Origin: Melioribacter sp051488665
GTDB taxonomy: Bacteria; Bacteroidota; Ignavibacteria; Ignavibacteriales; Melioribacteraceae
DNA length: 64,000 bases
Direction of reading: 5' to 3'
NCBI RefSeq assembly: GCF_051488665.1
Contig: NZ_JBPSEG010000002.1
Location: forward strand, 62,001 to 126,000
Below, in pieces: positions 55,102 through 63,333 of this stretch; within the stretch, counting starts at the first letter, position 1, and each line of letters starts with the position of its first letter. The notes beneath the pieces are model-generated. The model had not been told where the DNA came from. It made no database searches and saw only the letters and a program-made list of their open reading frames with translations. A program made the position numbers and the translations under genes.

Positions 55102-56067
55102 ATGCCTAGAAAAAAAATAGCGCTTATCGGAGGGGGCCAAATTGGCGGCGTTCTCACTCAATTAATAGCCTTAAAAGAATTAGGCGATGTGGTTTTATAC
55201 GATATCGTCGAAGACCTTCCCCAGGGTAAAACATTGGACATAGCCGAAGCATCGAGAGTAGACCAGTCGGATGTATCAATCAAAGGCACGAATGATTACA
55301 AAGACATTTCAGGCGCTGACCTCGTTATAATTACAGCGGGATTGCCGAGAAAGCCCGGAATGAGCCGCGACGACCTTCTTACTACCAATGCAAAGATTAT
55401 GAAAACAGTCGCGGAAAATGTTAAGACTTACGCGCCCGATTCGATTGTAATTGTTATCTCGAATCCGCTTGACGCAATGGTAACTCTGTTTCAAAAAGTA
55501 AGCGGTTTCCCCACTCAAAAAGTTATGGGTCAAGCCGGAGTCCTCGACTCTTCCAGATTCGCTTCGTTCATAGCGTGGGAATTGGGCGTTTCCGTTAAAG
55601 ATGTAAACGCAATGGTACTCGGCGGTCACGGAGATACGATGGTCCCGCTCGTACACTACGCCAACGTAAACGGAATTCCGGTTATGGAAATGCTGGAACG
55701 CAAATACAATGACGCCGGAAAAGCCAAGGAAGTTATGGAAGCGATAGTCCAAAGAACGCGGATGGCAGGCGGCGAAGTTGTAAAATTGCTCAAAACCGGT
55801 TCGGCATTTTATTCCCCGGCTGCATCTGCAATAGCCATGGCTAAAGCTATTTTGAACGACGAGAAAAGACTATTGCCAACGTGCGCTTACCTCGACGGCG
55901 AATTCGGCGTTAAAGGCTTTTATGCGGGAGTGCCAGCCATTTTAGGAGAAAAAGGAGTCGAAAAAGTCGTGGAACTTACGTTGAACGATGAAGAACAGGC
56001 AATGTTTAATAATTCGGTAGAGGCGGTTAAAAAGTTAATTGATGATATGACCCGATTGGGATTTTAA
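55102..56067 (+). CDS. mdh: Malate dehydrogenase (LDH-like type)
   Basis: NAD-dependent oxidation of malate. Cofactor motif IALIGGGQIGGVLTQLIA; substrate residues in GLPRKPGMSRDDLL (Arg pair typical of malate rather than lactate enzymes); SNPLDAMV; and the catalytic His in VLGGHGDTMVPL. 321 residues, the LDH-like MDH class found in Chlorobi, Bacteroidota and Bacillus. Clear AAAGGAG ribosome-binding site. Ends at a bidirectional terminator. Confidence 0.96.
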   Translation: MPRKKIALIGGGQIGGVLTQLIALKELGDVVLYDIVEDLPQGKTLDIAEASRVDQSDVSIKGTNDYKDISGADLVIITAGLPRKPGMSRDDLLTTNAKIMKTVAENVKTYAPDSIVIVISNPLDAMVTLFQKVSGFPTQKVMGQAGVLDSSRFASFIAWELGVSVKDVNAMVLGGHGDTMVPLVHYANVNGIPVMEMLERKYNDAGKAKEVMEAIVQRTRMAGGEVVKLLKTGSAFYSPAASAIAMAKAILNDEKRLLPTCAYLDGEFGVKGFYAGVPAILGEKGVEKVVELTLNDEEQAMFNNSVEAVKKLIDDMTRLGF

Positions 56068-56068
56068 C

Positions 56069-56099
56069 AAAAAAACCCTCCTTTAAGGAGGGTTTTTTT
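56069..56099. terminator. Bidirectional terminator between mdh and rpmA
   Basis: AACCCTCCTT pairs with AAGGAGGGTT; A- and T-tracts flank it symmetrically, so it works for both convergent genes. It overlaps the rpmA stop codon. Confidence 0.9.
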
Positions 56100-56358
56100 A
56101 TGAAAGAGTTTCGTAAACGCTTATGTATTTCCTGTTGTTTTTCTTGCGTTCAAACTTTACATAACCGTCGATTGTGGCAAAGAGAGAATGGTCGCCAGCC
56201 AATTTAACGTTCTTGCCCGGATGAAAATTGGTTCCCTTTTGGCGGACTAAAATTGAACCGGCTGTTACTCTTTCTCCTCCGAAAGCTTTTACCCCTAAAT
56301 ATTGAGGATTACTGTCGCGACCGTTTCTAGACGAACCCTGTCCTTTTTTATGAGCCAT
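56098..56358 (-). CDS. rpmA: 50S ribosomal protein L27
   Basis: 86 residues beginning MAHKKGQGSSRNGRDSNPQY with the basic N-terminal tail that reaches the peptidyl transferase centre, then LGVKAFGGERVTAGSILVRQ and GTNFHPGKNVKLAGDHSLFA. It starts with the mature MAHKKG form, without the cleaved extension seen in Firmicutes. 13 bases after rplU in the standard pair. Confidence 0.98.
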   Translation of the reverse strand: MAHKKGQGSSRNGRDSNPQYLGVKAFGGERVTAGSILVRQKGTNFHPGKNVKLAGDHSLFATIDGYVKFERKKNNRKYISVYETLS

Positions 56359-56371
56359 TTATTCCTCCTTC

Positions 56372-56680
56372 TTATGCTATCTTTGTAATTTCGATTCTTG
56401 TTAACTGCTGGCGATGTCCGTTTTTCTTTTTGTACGATTTTCTTCTCTTCTTTTTGAAGACCAGCACTTTATCGTCTTTTACGTGTTCCAGCACTTTTGC
56501 ATGCACTTTTACGCCTTCCACTTTGGGAGCGCCCACTTTAGTATTTTTATCGTCGTTATACAACAAAACCGAATCGAATACTACTTCCGAATCGGGTTCA
56601 CTGTTTAATTTCGGAACGTATATTTTTTTGTTCTCCGTTACGACAAACTGTTGCCCAGCGATATCTACAACAGCAAACAT
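56372..56680 (-). CDS. rplU: 50S ribosomal protein L21
   Basis: 102 residues: FAVVDIAGQQFVVTENKKIY at the N-terminus and LVFKKKRRKSYKKKNGHRQQ followed by LTRIEITKI at the C-terminus, the L21 signature. It leads the rplU-rpmA operon from a well-formed promoter 35-65 bases upstream, with a GGAGGAAT ribosome-binding site. Confidence 0.98.
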   Translation of the reverse strand: MFAVVDIAGQQFVVTENKKIYVPKLNSEPDSEVVFDSVLLYNDDKNTKVGAPKVEGVKVHAKVLEHVKDDKVLVFKKKRRKSYKKKNGHRQQLTRIEITKIA

Positions 56681-56714
56681 TATTCCTCCAAATTATCATA
56701 TTTTTTGAACTACT

Positions 56715-56744
56715 AATATAGTCAAAACGTTTTATAGTTGTCAA
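56715..56744 (-). promoter_or_regulatory. Sigma70-type promoter of rplU-rpmA
   Basis: Minus strand: TTGACA (56739-56744), 18-base spacer, TATATT (56715-56720). It predicts a short leader of about 28 bases. Confidence 0.75.
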
Positions 56745-56895
56745 CCAGACAAGTAAGGATTTTTTGTTTATACTTAAATTTCAATGAGTTATCCTATAAA
56801 TTGAATATTTACTTTTATCGTATTATATTTGTTGCGCTCTTTTTAATATTTTGTTTAGGATAGTCTATCTTAAAGGATTGTCGGCAGCATTATAC

Positions 56896-56913
56896 AATCG
56901 CTTATTAGCGATT
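56896..56913. repeat. Small inverted repeat in the rplU/tRNA-Arg intergenic region
   Basis: AATCGC-TTATTA-GCGATT, with copies of TGTCGGC about 17 and 5 bases outside it. It lies just before the tRNA-derived tandem repeat; role unknown. Confidence 0.5.
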
Positions 56914-56930
56914 AAGTGTCGGCTTTTTTG

Positions 56931-57121
56931 GCTAACGGAGGATAGAGCATCTGGCTGTTATTGAAAGTTTCTAAATTTTTATGTTCTTTTTTATTTTATC
57001 GCTTGTATGCACCCGTAGCTTATCCGTTAGCTAACGGAGGATAGAACATCTGACTGTTATAGAAAGTTTCTAAATTTTTGTGTTCTTTATTATTTTATCG
57101 ATTGTATGCACCCGTAGCTTA
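56931..57121 (+). repeat. Two tandem copies of a tRNA-Arg-derived 92-bp unit (period 99)
   Basis: Copy A 56931-57022 and copy B 57030-57121 differ at six positions. Each begins GCTAACGGA, continues with a tRNA-like piece (GGATAGAGCATCTGGCT in A, GGATAGAACATCTGACT in B; the true tRNA has GGATAGAGCATCTGACT), then an AT-rich spacer, and ends with the tRNA 5' end GCACCCGTAGCTTA. The end of copy B is the start of the real tRNA gene. Between the copies lies TCCGTTA, which with the start of B makes a perfect 16-bp palindrome (57023-57038). Confidence 0.85.
57009..57055 (+). pseudogene. tRNA-Arg 5'-half remnant interrupted by a palindrome
   Basis: GCACCCGTAGCTTA (tRNA positions 1-14) is followed by the palindrome TCCGTTAGCTAACGGA in place of three D-loop bases, then GGATAGAACATCTGACT (D arm to anticodon stem, one mismatch). 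The 3' half of the tRNA is missing, so it cannot be functional. Confidence 0.75.
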
Positions 57122-57181
57122 ATTGGATAGAGCATCTGACTACGGATCAGAAGGTTGGAGGTTCGAGTCCTCCCGGGTGTA
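57108..57181 (+). tRNA. tRNA-Arg (anticodon ACG)
   Basis: Complete cloverleaf: acceptor GCACCCG with CGGGTGT (terminal G-U pair), D arm GCTT/GAGC, anticodon arm TCTGA-CTACGGA-TCAGA giving ACG, T arm GGAGG-TTCGAGT-CCTCC. CCA is not encoded. A34 should be edited to inosine by TadA, whose gene is 2.5 kb downstream. Confidence 0.97.
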
Positions 57182-57183
57182 CA

Positions 57184-57217
57184 AAAAAGCAGACCGGTTT
57201 ATACGGTCTGCTTTTTT
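57184..57217 (+). terminator. Rho-independent terminator after tRNA-Arg
   Basis: AGCAGACCG pairs with CGGTCTGCT around a 7-base loop, with an A-run before and a T-run after. Confidence 0.9.
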
Positions 57218-57223
57218 AATATT

Positions 57224-57234
57224 GGGGGGGGGGG
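57224..57234. repeat. Homopolymer run of 11 G
   Basis: An uninterrupted G11 lies between the tRNA terminator and zwf, 66 bases before its start. It is unusual in an AT-rich intergenic region and prone to slippage. Confidence 0.8.
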
Positions 57235-57299
57235 TAAATTCAATACCTGTATTATTGCTACTTTTTCAAATGAACTGCATCTTACCCATATTTTGTTGA

Positions 57300-58823
57300 A
57301 TGAATATGAATAACGATAAACATATTTATACAATATTCGGCGCTTCGGGCGACCTTACAAAACGCAAACTGGTACCCGCACTTTATTCGCTTTATATCCA
57401 GAATCTTCTGCCGGATAAATTTATAATTCTCGGAGCCGCGCGCAGTCCGCTCTCGAACGAAGATTTCAGAGAAATAATGAAAGATTCGATACTTAATTCG
57501 GACGAAATCGAAGAGAAATCTTCTGTAAATAAATTCCTCGAACATTTATTTTACATCGGCTTGCAGTATGACAATCCGGAACATTACATACAATTAAAAG
57601 AATACCTGGAAAAACTGAGGACGAAATTCGAAATCCCTGGCAATACGATTTTCTACCTCTCTACCCCGCCTTCATTGTATAAAGTCATACCGGTTCATTT
57701 AGCGGCGGCAGGGCTCAACAAAACCAGCGACGGCTGGAAAAGATTAATTATAGAAAAGCCGTTCGGCTTTGATCTTCAATCAGCCATCGAATTGAAAGAC
57801 CTGCTGCTAAAAGACTGGAAAGAGGAACAAATTTACCGAATCGACCACTATCTCGGCAAGGAGACCGTACAAAACGTACTGGTAACCCGCTTTTCCAACG
57901 GCATATTCGAGCCTCTCTGGAACAGAAATTACATACACCGCGTCGAAGTGACCGCCGCCGAAAATATCGGCATCGAAAACAGAGGCGGATATTACGACGC
58001 CATCGGCGCTTTGAGGGACATGATCCAGAATCATTTGCTCCAGCTTGTCGGTTTAATAGCGATGGAGCCTCCCTCTTCGCTTGAGCCGCTTTCAATCCGG
58101 AACGAAATTTTGAAAGTTTTTCAGTCCCTGCGTCCGATCAAGAAAGAAGAAGTAGCTAAATTTGCGGTAAGAGGACAGTATATTTCTTCGGTTATTAACG
58201 GCGAAACAGTCAAAGGATACCGGGAAGAAAAAAATATAAAACCCGATTCCAAAACAGAAACGTATGCCGCAATTAAATTCTATATTGACAACTGGCGCTG
58301 GGGCGGAGTCCCGTTTTATATAAGAACAGGCAAGAGGCTTCCTACTCGTGTTACTGAAGTTGTTATCCATTTCAAACCTACTCCCCATTTTTTATTTACG
58401 CGGAAAAATATACAGGAAGCCTGCAATAAATTAATTTTGAGGATACAACCGGACGAAGGAATGCTTCTGGAAATCGGGATCAAAACTCCCGGCGCAGGTT
58501 TTGAAGTCCAAAATATCGACCTCGATTTCAGATATTCGGAACTGGCGCATCAACGAATACCGAGCGCATACGAACGGTTGCTGCACGATACGATAAGAGG
58601 CGACAACACGCTTTTTGCGCGCACGGAAGAAGTAATTGAAGCATGGAAGTTTCTTACTCCGGTTTTGGAAGAATGGGCGAACAATCCGAATGTTCCGCTT
58701 TACGGCTATCCTGCCGGAACATGGGGTCCGAAAGAAGCCGACAATCTGTTCGAAGACGAAAATCAAACCTGGCGGTTCCCATGCCGCAATTTAACCAACA
58801 GTAATCTTTATTGTGAATTGTAA
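57300..58823 (+). CDS. zwf: Glucose-6-phosphate 1-dehydrogenase
   Basis: First step of the oxidative pentose phosphate route, producing NADPH. Cofactor motif YTIFGASGDLTKRKLVPALY at the N-terminus, active-site EEQIYRIDHYLGKETVQNVL near residue 180, and RWGGVPFYIRTGKRLPTRVT near 350. 507 residues, full length. A second in-frame ATG follows two codons later. Its stop shares one base with the pgl start. No gnd gene is in the window. The G11 run sits in its upstream region. Confidence 0.97.
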   Translation: MNMNNDKHIYTIFGASGDLTKRKLVPALYSLYIQNLLPDKFIILGAARSPLSNEDFREIMKDSILNSDEIEEKSSVNKFLEHLFYIGLQYDNPEHYIQLKEYLEKLRTKFEIPGNTIFYLSTPPSLYKVIPVHLAAAGLNKTSDGWKRLIIEKPFGFDLQSAIELKDLLLKDWKEEQIYRIDHYLGKETVQNVLVTRFSNGIFEPLWNRNYIHRVEVTAAENIGIENRGGYYDAIGALRDMIQNHLLQLVGLIAMEPPSSLEPLSIRNEILKVFQSLRPIKKEEVAKFAVRGQYISSVINGETVKGYREEKNIKPDSKTETYAAIKFYIDNWRWGGVPFYIRTGKRLPTRVTEVVIHFKPTPHFLFTRKNIQEACNKLILRIQPDEGMLLEIGIKTPGAGFEVQNIDLDFRYSELAHQRIPSAYERLLHDTIRGDNTLFARTEEVIEAWKFLTPVLEEWANNPNVPLYGYPAGTWGPKEADNLFEDENQTWRFPCRNLTNSNLYCEL

Positions 58824-59551
58824 TGGCTAACGAAAATCTTATCATTACCGACGATATTGACAAAATAGCCAAAACGGCTGTCGATTACATTAACAATCAA
58901 CTCGAAGATATTACGCCGGAAAATTATTTTACGATAGCCCTATCCGGCGGCAATACTCCGAAAAAACTATTCAGACATATTGCGGAAAATTATAATAAAG
59001 CTTTGCCGTGGAAGAGGATTAAATTATTTTGGGGCGACGAGAGATGCGTACCGCCGGAGAGCGACGAGAGCAATTTCAAAATGACTTACGATAATTTGAT
59101 TAAATTCATCGATATACCTCCTGAAAATATCTTCAGAATCAAAGGAGAAAACGACCCCGATGAAGAAGCCTGCAATTACACTAAAACGCTCGAACAAAAT
59201 TTGCGTTTCCGGCGCGGACATCCCTCATTCGATTTAATATTGTTAGGCTTGGGCGAGGACGGACATACAGCTTCTATTTTTCCGGACCGCCTGGATTTAT
59301 TTACCACAGAAGATTATTGTGCTACTGCCGTTCATCCCGTTACAGGTCAAAGAAGAATTACAATCACGGGTAAAATCATCAATAATGCAGTTAAGGTAAC
59401 GTTCCTTATTTCCGGCATAAAAAAGGCAAAGGTAGTACGCGAAGTAATATTACGTTCGCCGGAAGCCAGTAGATACCCCGCGTATTTTGTAAATCCCGTA
59501 GATGGAAAATTAAAATGGATACTGGACGCCGAAGCCGCCGGCGAATTATGA
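58823..59551 (+). CDS. pgl: 6-phosphogluconolactonase
   Basis: Hydrolyses 6-phosphogluconolactone from Zwf. SOL/DevB-type family: FTIALSGGNTPKKLFRHIAE, IKLFWGDERCVPPESDESNF and LILLGLGEDGHTASIFPDR. 242 residues. Translationally coupled to zwf (TAATG junction). After it come 155 bases with no gene I can support before tadA. Confidence 0.96.
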   Translation: MANENLIITDDIDKIAKTAVDYINNQLEDITPENYFTIALSGGNTPKKLFRHIAENYNKALPWKRIKLFWGDERCVPPESDESNFKMTYDNLIKFIDIPPENIFRIKGENDPDEEACNYTKTLEQNLRFRRGHPSFDLILLGLGEDGHTASIFPDRLDLFTTEDYCATAVHPVTGQRRITITGKIINNAVKVTFLISGIKKAKVVREVILRSPEASRYPAYFVNPVDGKLKWILDAEAAGEL

Positions 59552-59706
59552 GCGTTTACTCTTCGACCTTAATATCGAGGAATACGGTTGTGCTTTTTCT
59601 ATTTTGTTTATACTTTCGTTTTGGAATAATTAGAATTAAGATGGTATTAATAATTACGGGCAAAGATTCAAATAGTCTCACAACTTTTTGAATTTTTGTA
59701 TATAAA

Positions 59707-60171
59707 ATGATTTTCCCTGAAACCGTCTATAAAAATATGTTTGCCGCGCTTCAAGAAGCAGAAAAAGCATTCGAGGAGAACGAATCGCCTATCGGAGCGG
59801 TAGTTGTTTATCAGAATAAAATAATCGGCAGAGGCTACAATCAAACGGAGCGGCTAAAGGATCCAACCGCACACGCAGAAATGATTGCAATTACTTCCGC
59901 CGCCAATTATTTAAGCGACTGGCGACTGAACGAATGCGACATTTACGTTACCGCAGAACCGTGTATTATGTGCACAGGAGCTCTGCTTTTATCGAGAATC
60001 AAAACAATCTACTTCGGCGCTTATCAACCGAAATTCGGAGCCTGCGGTTCCCTCCTCAATCTGATCGAAACAAGTAATTATAATCATAAGCCCAAAGTTT
60101 ACTCCGGAATCTACGAAAGCGAATCGAAAGCGTTACTGGAAGAATTTTTCAGGAGAAAGCGGGAGCCTTAA
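59707..60171 (+). CDS. tadA: tRNA-specific adenosine deaminase
   Basis: Edits A34 to inosine in tRNA-Arg(ACG). Zinc deaminase motifs: TAHAEMIAI (His and the proton-shuttling Glu) and AEPCIMCTGALLLSRI (two Cys). 154 residues, normal. The tRNA-Arg(ACG) substrate gene is 2.5 kb upstream. No strong ribosome-binding site is visible before the ATG. Free nucleobase deaminases share the fold, but the length and the PCIMCTGAL context favour TadA. Confidence 0.92.
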   Translation: MIFPETVYKNMFAALQEAEKAFEENESPIGAVVVYQNKIIGRGYNQTERLKDPTAHAEMIAITSAANYLSDWRLNECDIYVTAEPCIMCTGALLLSRIKTIYFGAYQPKFGACGSLLNLIETSNYNHKPKVYSGIYESESKALLEEFFRRKREP

Positions 60172-60258
60172 AACTAAAAGCGGTTTGTTAATTAGGACAT
60201 TTATAACTAATTTTCGCCGTAAAAATTTCTTTTTTAATCACAAAATAACGAATTAGCT

Positions 60259-60906
60259 ATGCAGATAATAATATTCGGAGCCCCCGGAGTGGGCAAAGGA
60301 ACCCAAGCTAAAATTCTGGCTTCCAAATTAAATCTGGCTCATATTTCTACAGGCGACATTTTACGAGAAGCAATCAAAAACGAAACCGAACTGGGACTGA
60401 AGGCAAAGGAAATAGTCCAGAGCGGCGGACTTGTTCCGGACGAAATTGTCGGCGGAATTGTCAAAGAAACACTTCAGCAGGAAAGGTGCAAAAACGGTTT
60501 TATCCTCGACGGATTTCCGAGAACTCTTCCTCAGGCTGAAATTCTAACCAGAATTCTCTCGGAATTAAACAACGAGAAATTGTATCTAATTAAACTCGAA
60601 GCCGACGACAATGTTATCATCAATCGACTTTCGAACAGACTTGTATGCAGCCAATGCGGATATATAATCAATAAAGACGCGCTGACTGACAATCCCAAAT
60701 GCCCTTCCTGCGGCGCCGAAAACAGCTTTGTCAAAAGAAAAGACGACGAAGAAGAAGTAATCAAAAACAGACTGAAAGTATACCACGAAACTACAGAACC
60801 GGTATTCGAATATTACAAAGACAAAGCCGAAATAATCGAAGTGGACGGCACAAAGCCGATAGAAGAAGTTAACCAGGCAATCCTCGATAAACTAAACGGC
60901 AATTAA
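60259..60906 (+). CDS. adk: Adenylate kinase, zinc-binding LID form
   Basis: Interconverts AMP, ADP and ATP. P-loop FGAPGVGKGTQAKILA, then HISTGDILREAI, the GFILDGFPRTLPQAE block, and a long LID domain with CSQCGY and CPSCGAE, four Cys spaced for one structural zinc. 215 residues. Followed by a long-stem terminator shared with the convergent ftsE. Confidence 0.97.
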   Translation: MQIIIFGAPGVGKGTQAKILASKLNLAHISTGDILREAIKNETELGLKAKEIVQSGGLVPDEIVGGIVKETLQQERCKNGFILDGFPRTLPQAEILTRILSELNNEKLYLIKLEADDNVIINRLSNRLVCSQCGYIINKDALTDNPKCPSCGAENSFVKRKDDEEEVIKNRLKVYHETTEPVFEYYKDKAEIIEVDGTKPIEEVNQAILDKLNGN

Positions 60907-60910
60907 TATT

Positions 60911-60965
60911 AAGGCAGTCTTATCCGCAGATGTTAAATTCCCGGCGGGCAGGACTGCCTTTTTTT
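60911..60965 (+). terminator. Terminator after adk
   Basis: AAGGCAGTC pairs with GACTGCCTT around a loop of about 32 bases with a small inner stem possible (CCGC/GCGG), followed by TTTTT. The large loop is atypical. It overlaps the ftsE stop. Confidence 0.65.
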
Positions 60966-61638
60966 AATTTTCTTTTTTCTTCAAAACTACTTTAACAGCC
61001 TTACCGTTATCCAATTTCAATATTTTTGCGTTGTATGCCCGTATCAATTCGTAATTATGAGTGGCAAAAATAACCGACGTGCCGCGCGAATTAATTCGTT
61101 TCAAAATAGAAAGAATTTCATCCGCCGTTTCCGGATCGAGATTTCCGGTAGGCTCGTCCGCCAAAATCAAGAACGGCTCGTTAATGATGGCTCTTGCAAT
61201 TGCGACTCTTTGCTTTTCGCCGCCGGATAATTCGTCCGGCATATTCGTCTGTTTGTGCGTTAAACCGACTTCCGAAAGCGCATGAATTATGCGTCTTTTA
61301 ATTTCCTTCCTCGGAGCGCCTGTTACCTCGAGAACGAATGCAAGATTATCGTAAACATTGCGGTCGCTCAGCAACTGAAAGTCCTGAAAGATAATTCCGA
61401 TTTTTCTTCTGAGAAAAGGAATCTCTTTTTTCTTGATCGAATCGGAAGAAAATTCGCCCACCTGTACATATCCTGAATCCGGAAAGCAGTCCATATAGAT
61501 CAGTTTTAAGAGTGTCGATTTTCCGATGCCGCTTTTGCCGATTAGAAAAACAAACTCGCCCTGCTCCACCTGAAGGTTCAAATCCTGAAACACAGGCTGA
61601 TTCGGATACGAAAAATCTACGTGATTAAATATCAGCAT
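60964..61638 (-). CDS. ftsE: FtsE-like ABC transporter ATPase
   Basis: 224-residue ABC ATPase: Walker A FLIGKSGIGKSTLLKLI, Q-loop GIIFQDFQLLSDRNVYDNLA, signature DELSGGEKQRVAIARAI, Walker B ILADEPTGNLDPETADEIL and the H-loop FATHNYELI. The short loops and the FQDFQLL context fit FtsE, which with FtsX controls peptidoglycan amidases at division. No ftsX is adjacent, so LolD-type or another MacB-like ATPase is the alternative. It overlaps the methyltransferase gene by 7 bases. Confidence 0.82.
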   Translation of the reverse strand: MLIFNHVDFSYPNQPVFQDLNLQVEQGEFVFLIGKSGIGKSTLLKLIYMDCFPDSGYVQVGEFSSDSIKKKEIPFLRRKIGIIFQDFQLLSDRNVYDNLAFVLEVTGAPRKEIKRRIIHALSEVGLTHKQTNMPDELSGGEKQRVAIARAIINEPFLILADEPTGNLDPETADEILSILKRINSRGTSVIFATHNYELIRAYNAKILKLDNGKAVKVVLKKKEN

Positions 61639-62366
61639 GACTTTTTCTTTAATATAAATTGAGCTCTTTCGGAATCCGGTTTCACGTCGTCAAACGTAAA
61701 AGCGTCAAAACAATTTTCAACATACAATCCGCTCCCGTCTATCGCTTCGAGATATTCTTCAATTGTATAAATTCTTTGACGGTGTTCTTCGTAATATTTT
61801 GTTCCGTCTTCCATTATAATTTCAAAATTGTTGTAATGAATTTTTTCTTTTTTATCATAGTAGCTTTTTTGGGAATACTTAATTTTGCCGAATTTTCCTT
61901 TCCTGTTGAGATACTTTGCATGTTTTATGCTGTTGGGCTCGAGACTAACGTCAAAAGTAAAAATGCCGGGGACATCCAAACATCTCTTTACTTCGGCGAA
62001 TAACATTTTAAGCTTTTCTTTATGCAAAAGATAATTAATGCTGTCGAAAGTTGAAAAGATAAAATTGAATTTATTCTTAAACGGCAACGACGTCATGTCG
62101 CAGCAGACAATTTTAACGGGTTCTCTTATCAACTTCAGCATATTGACCGAATAGTCGGTTGCAACGTAATCGGAAAATTTATTCGACAAAAAGCGCGACA
62201 ATTCGCCTGCGCCTGCCGCAAGTTCGAGAGCTCTGTATTCATCCGCTTCGAGTCCCGCCGCAATTTCCAATAAATATTCCGCCCAGTCTTTATAATCGAT
62301 TGAGCGCATCAGATGCCCGTAAATCAGAGCCAATGCGGAATATTGCGGAGCGGTTTTATCGTTCAT
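61632..62366 (-). CDS. Class I SAM-dependent methyltransferase, substrate unknown
   Basis: 244 residues with a Rossmann methyltransferase core: motif I ALELAAGAGELSRFLSNKF near residue 42, then DYVATDYSVNMLKLIRE and MTSLPFKNKFNFIFSTFDSI, then GIFTFDVSLE. It looks like the small-molecule or lipid-type group rather than rRNA types. It overlaps pdxA by 11 bases and ftsE by 7, so it is co-transcribed with both, which says little about its substrate. Confidence 0.85.
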   Translation of the reverse strand: MNDKTAPQYSALALIYGHLMRSIDYKDWAEYLLEIAAGLEADEYRALELAAGAGELSRFLSNKFSDYVATDYSVNMLKLIREPVKIVCCDMTSLPFKNKFNFIFSTFDSINYLLHKEKLKMLFAEVKRCLDVPGIFTFDVSLEPNSIKHAKYLNRKGKFGKIKYSQKSYYDKKEKIHYNNFEIIMEDGTKYYEEHRQRIYTIEEYLEAIDGSGLYVENCFDAFTFDDVKPDSERAQFILKKKSC

Positions 62367-63333
62367 TCTTTTTTCTGTTCCGTACGATTTTTTCAGCCCA
62401 TAAAATTGCCTCGATCATACTTCCCGCATTCGCCTTTCCTTTGCCCGCAATATCGAAAGCAGTACCGTGATCGGGCGACGTTCTTACAATCGGTAAATTT
62501 GCAGTGTAATTAACTCCCCTGTCGAAATAGAGCATTTTGAAAGGAATCAACACTTGATCGTGGTACATACCGACAATGCCGTCGAATTTTTTATAGAGTC
62601 CCGAACCGAAAAAAGCATCTGCGGGAAACGGGCCGTGAGCATATCCGTATAAATCGACAACCGGTTTTATTATCATTTTTTCTTCTTTACCGATGATGCC
62701 CTGTTCACCCGCATGAGGATTGAGTCCCAATACTGCAATTTTGGGTTTCTTTATTCCTGCTTCTTCCGAAAGCGTCCGGTAAAGAATTTCGAGATTATTT
62801 TTAAGCGCCCTTTTATTGATCATTCCCGGAACTTCTTTAACCGGAACATGAATCGTCAACAAAGAACAGATCATCTGTTTCGACAAAAAGACCATCGAAT
62901 ATTTTTTAGCGCCTGTTAAATGCGCAAGCAGTTCGGTATGTCCGGGGAAGTCGATTCCCGCAAGCGACAAAGCCTCTTTTGAAATAGGCGCGGTAACCAT
63001 CGCGTCGCACAAATTATTTTTTACCGCCTGAACCGCGCCGAGCACAGCCTTATAGGATAATTCTCCGGATTCTTCGGAAGGCTTGCCCGCAGTCAGCCGG
63101 GCTTTCCCAAGGTCGCAGATATGAATATTATATTTGCCGCTCGCCTGTTCTTCGTCTTTAATTATTTCATACGATATATTAAAGTTGAATTTTTTTCTGT
63201 ATCGTTCAAATATATTTGCAGGAATGTAAATAAAAAATTTGCGTTTACGCGACGCCAGTACGGACACGGCTTTCAGAATTATTTCCGGACCGATACCGTT
63301 GATATCTCCGCATGTGATTGCAAATTTAGACAT
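62356..63333 (-). CDS. pdxA: 4-hydroxythreonine-4-phosphate dehydrogenase
   Basis: Pyridoxal phosphate synthesis by the DXP-dependent route. Motifs: FAITCGDINGIGPEIILKAV, FPGHTELLAHLTG, and the metal-binding His sites in LTIHVPVKEVP, GLNPHAGEQGIIGKEE and GMYHDQVLIPFK; the C-terminus reads RTSPDHGTAFDIAGKGKANA. 325 residues. No pdxJ is in the window. It abuts the GWxTD gene with no spacer. Confidence 0.95.
   Translation of the reverse strand: MSKFAITCGDINGIGPEIILKAVSVLASRKRKFFIYIPANIFERYRKKFNFNISYEIIKDEEQASGKYNIHICDLGKARLTAGKPSEESGELSYKAVLGAVQAVKNNLCDAMVTAPISKEALSLAGIDFPGHTELLAHLTGAKKYSMVFLSKQMICSLLTIHVPVKEVPGMINKRALKNNLEILYRTLSEEAGIKKPKIAVLGLNPHAGEQGIIGKEEKMIIKPVVDLYGYAHGPFPADAFFGSGLYKKFDGIVGMYHDQVLIPFKMLYFDRGVNYTANLPIVRTSPDHGTAFDIAGKGKANAGSMIEAILWAEKIVRNRKKNER

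Larger units (their letters stand above)
56681..57107. other. 427-base intergenic region, rplU to tRNA-Arg
   Basis: It holds the rplU promoter (56715-56744), an AT-rich stretch with no frame I can support (about 56750-56890), a small inverted repeat (56896-56913) and the tRNA-derived tandem units. The unit spacer (TTTTTGTGTTCTTTATTATT and following) immediately precedes the tRNA and so probably contains its promoter; it is present in both copies. Confidence 0.6.

Noticed and set aside
56931..57121. Tandem units considered as a CRISPR array or phage attachment site
   Set aside because: Only two units, made of tRNA fragments, with no spacers, cas genes, integrase or matching distal repeat in the window.
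59552..59706. Possible 16-codon frame at 59640 between pgl and tadA
   Set aside because: Too short, no ribosome-binding site, no recognisable peptide; the region looks like plain spacer.
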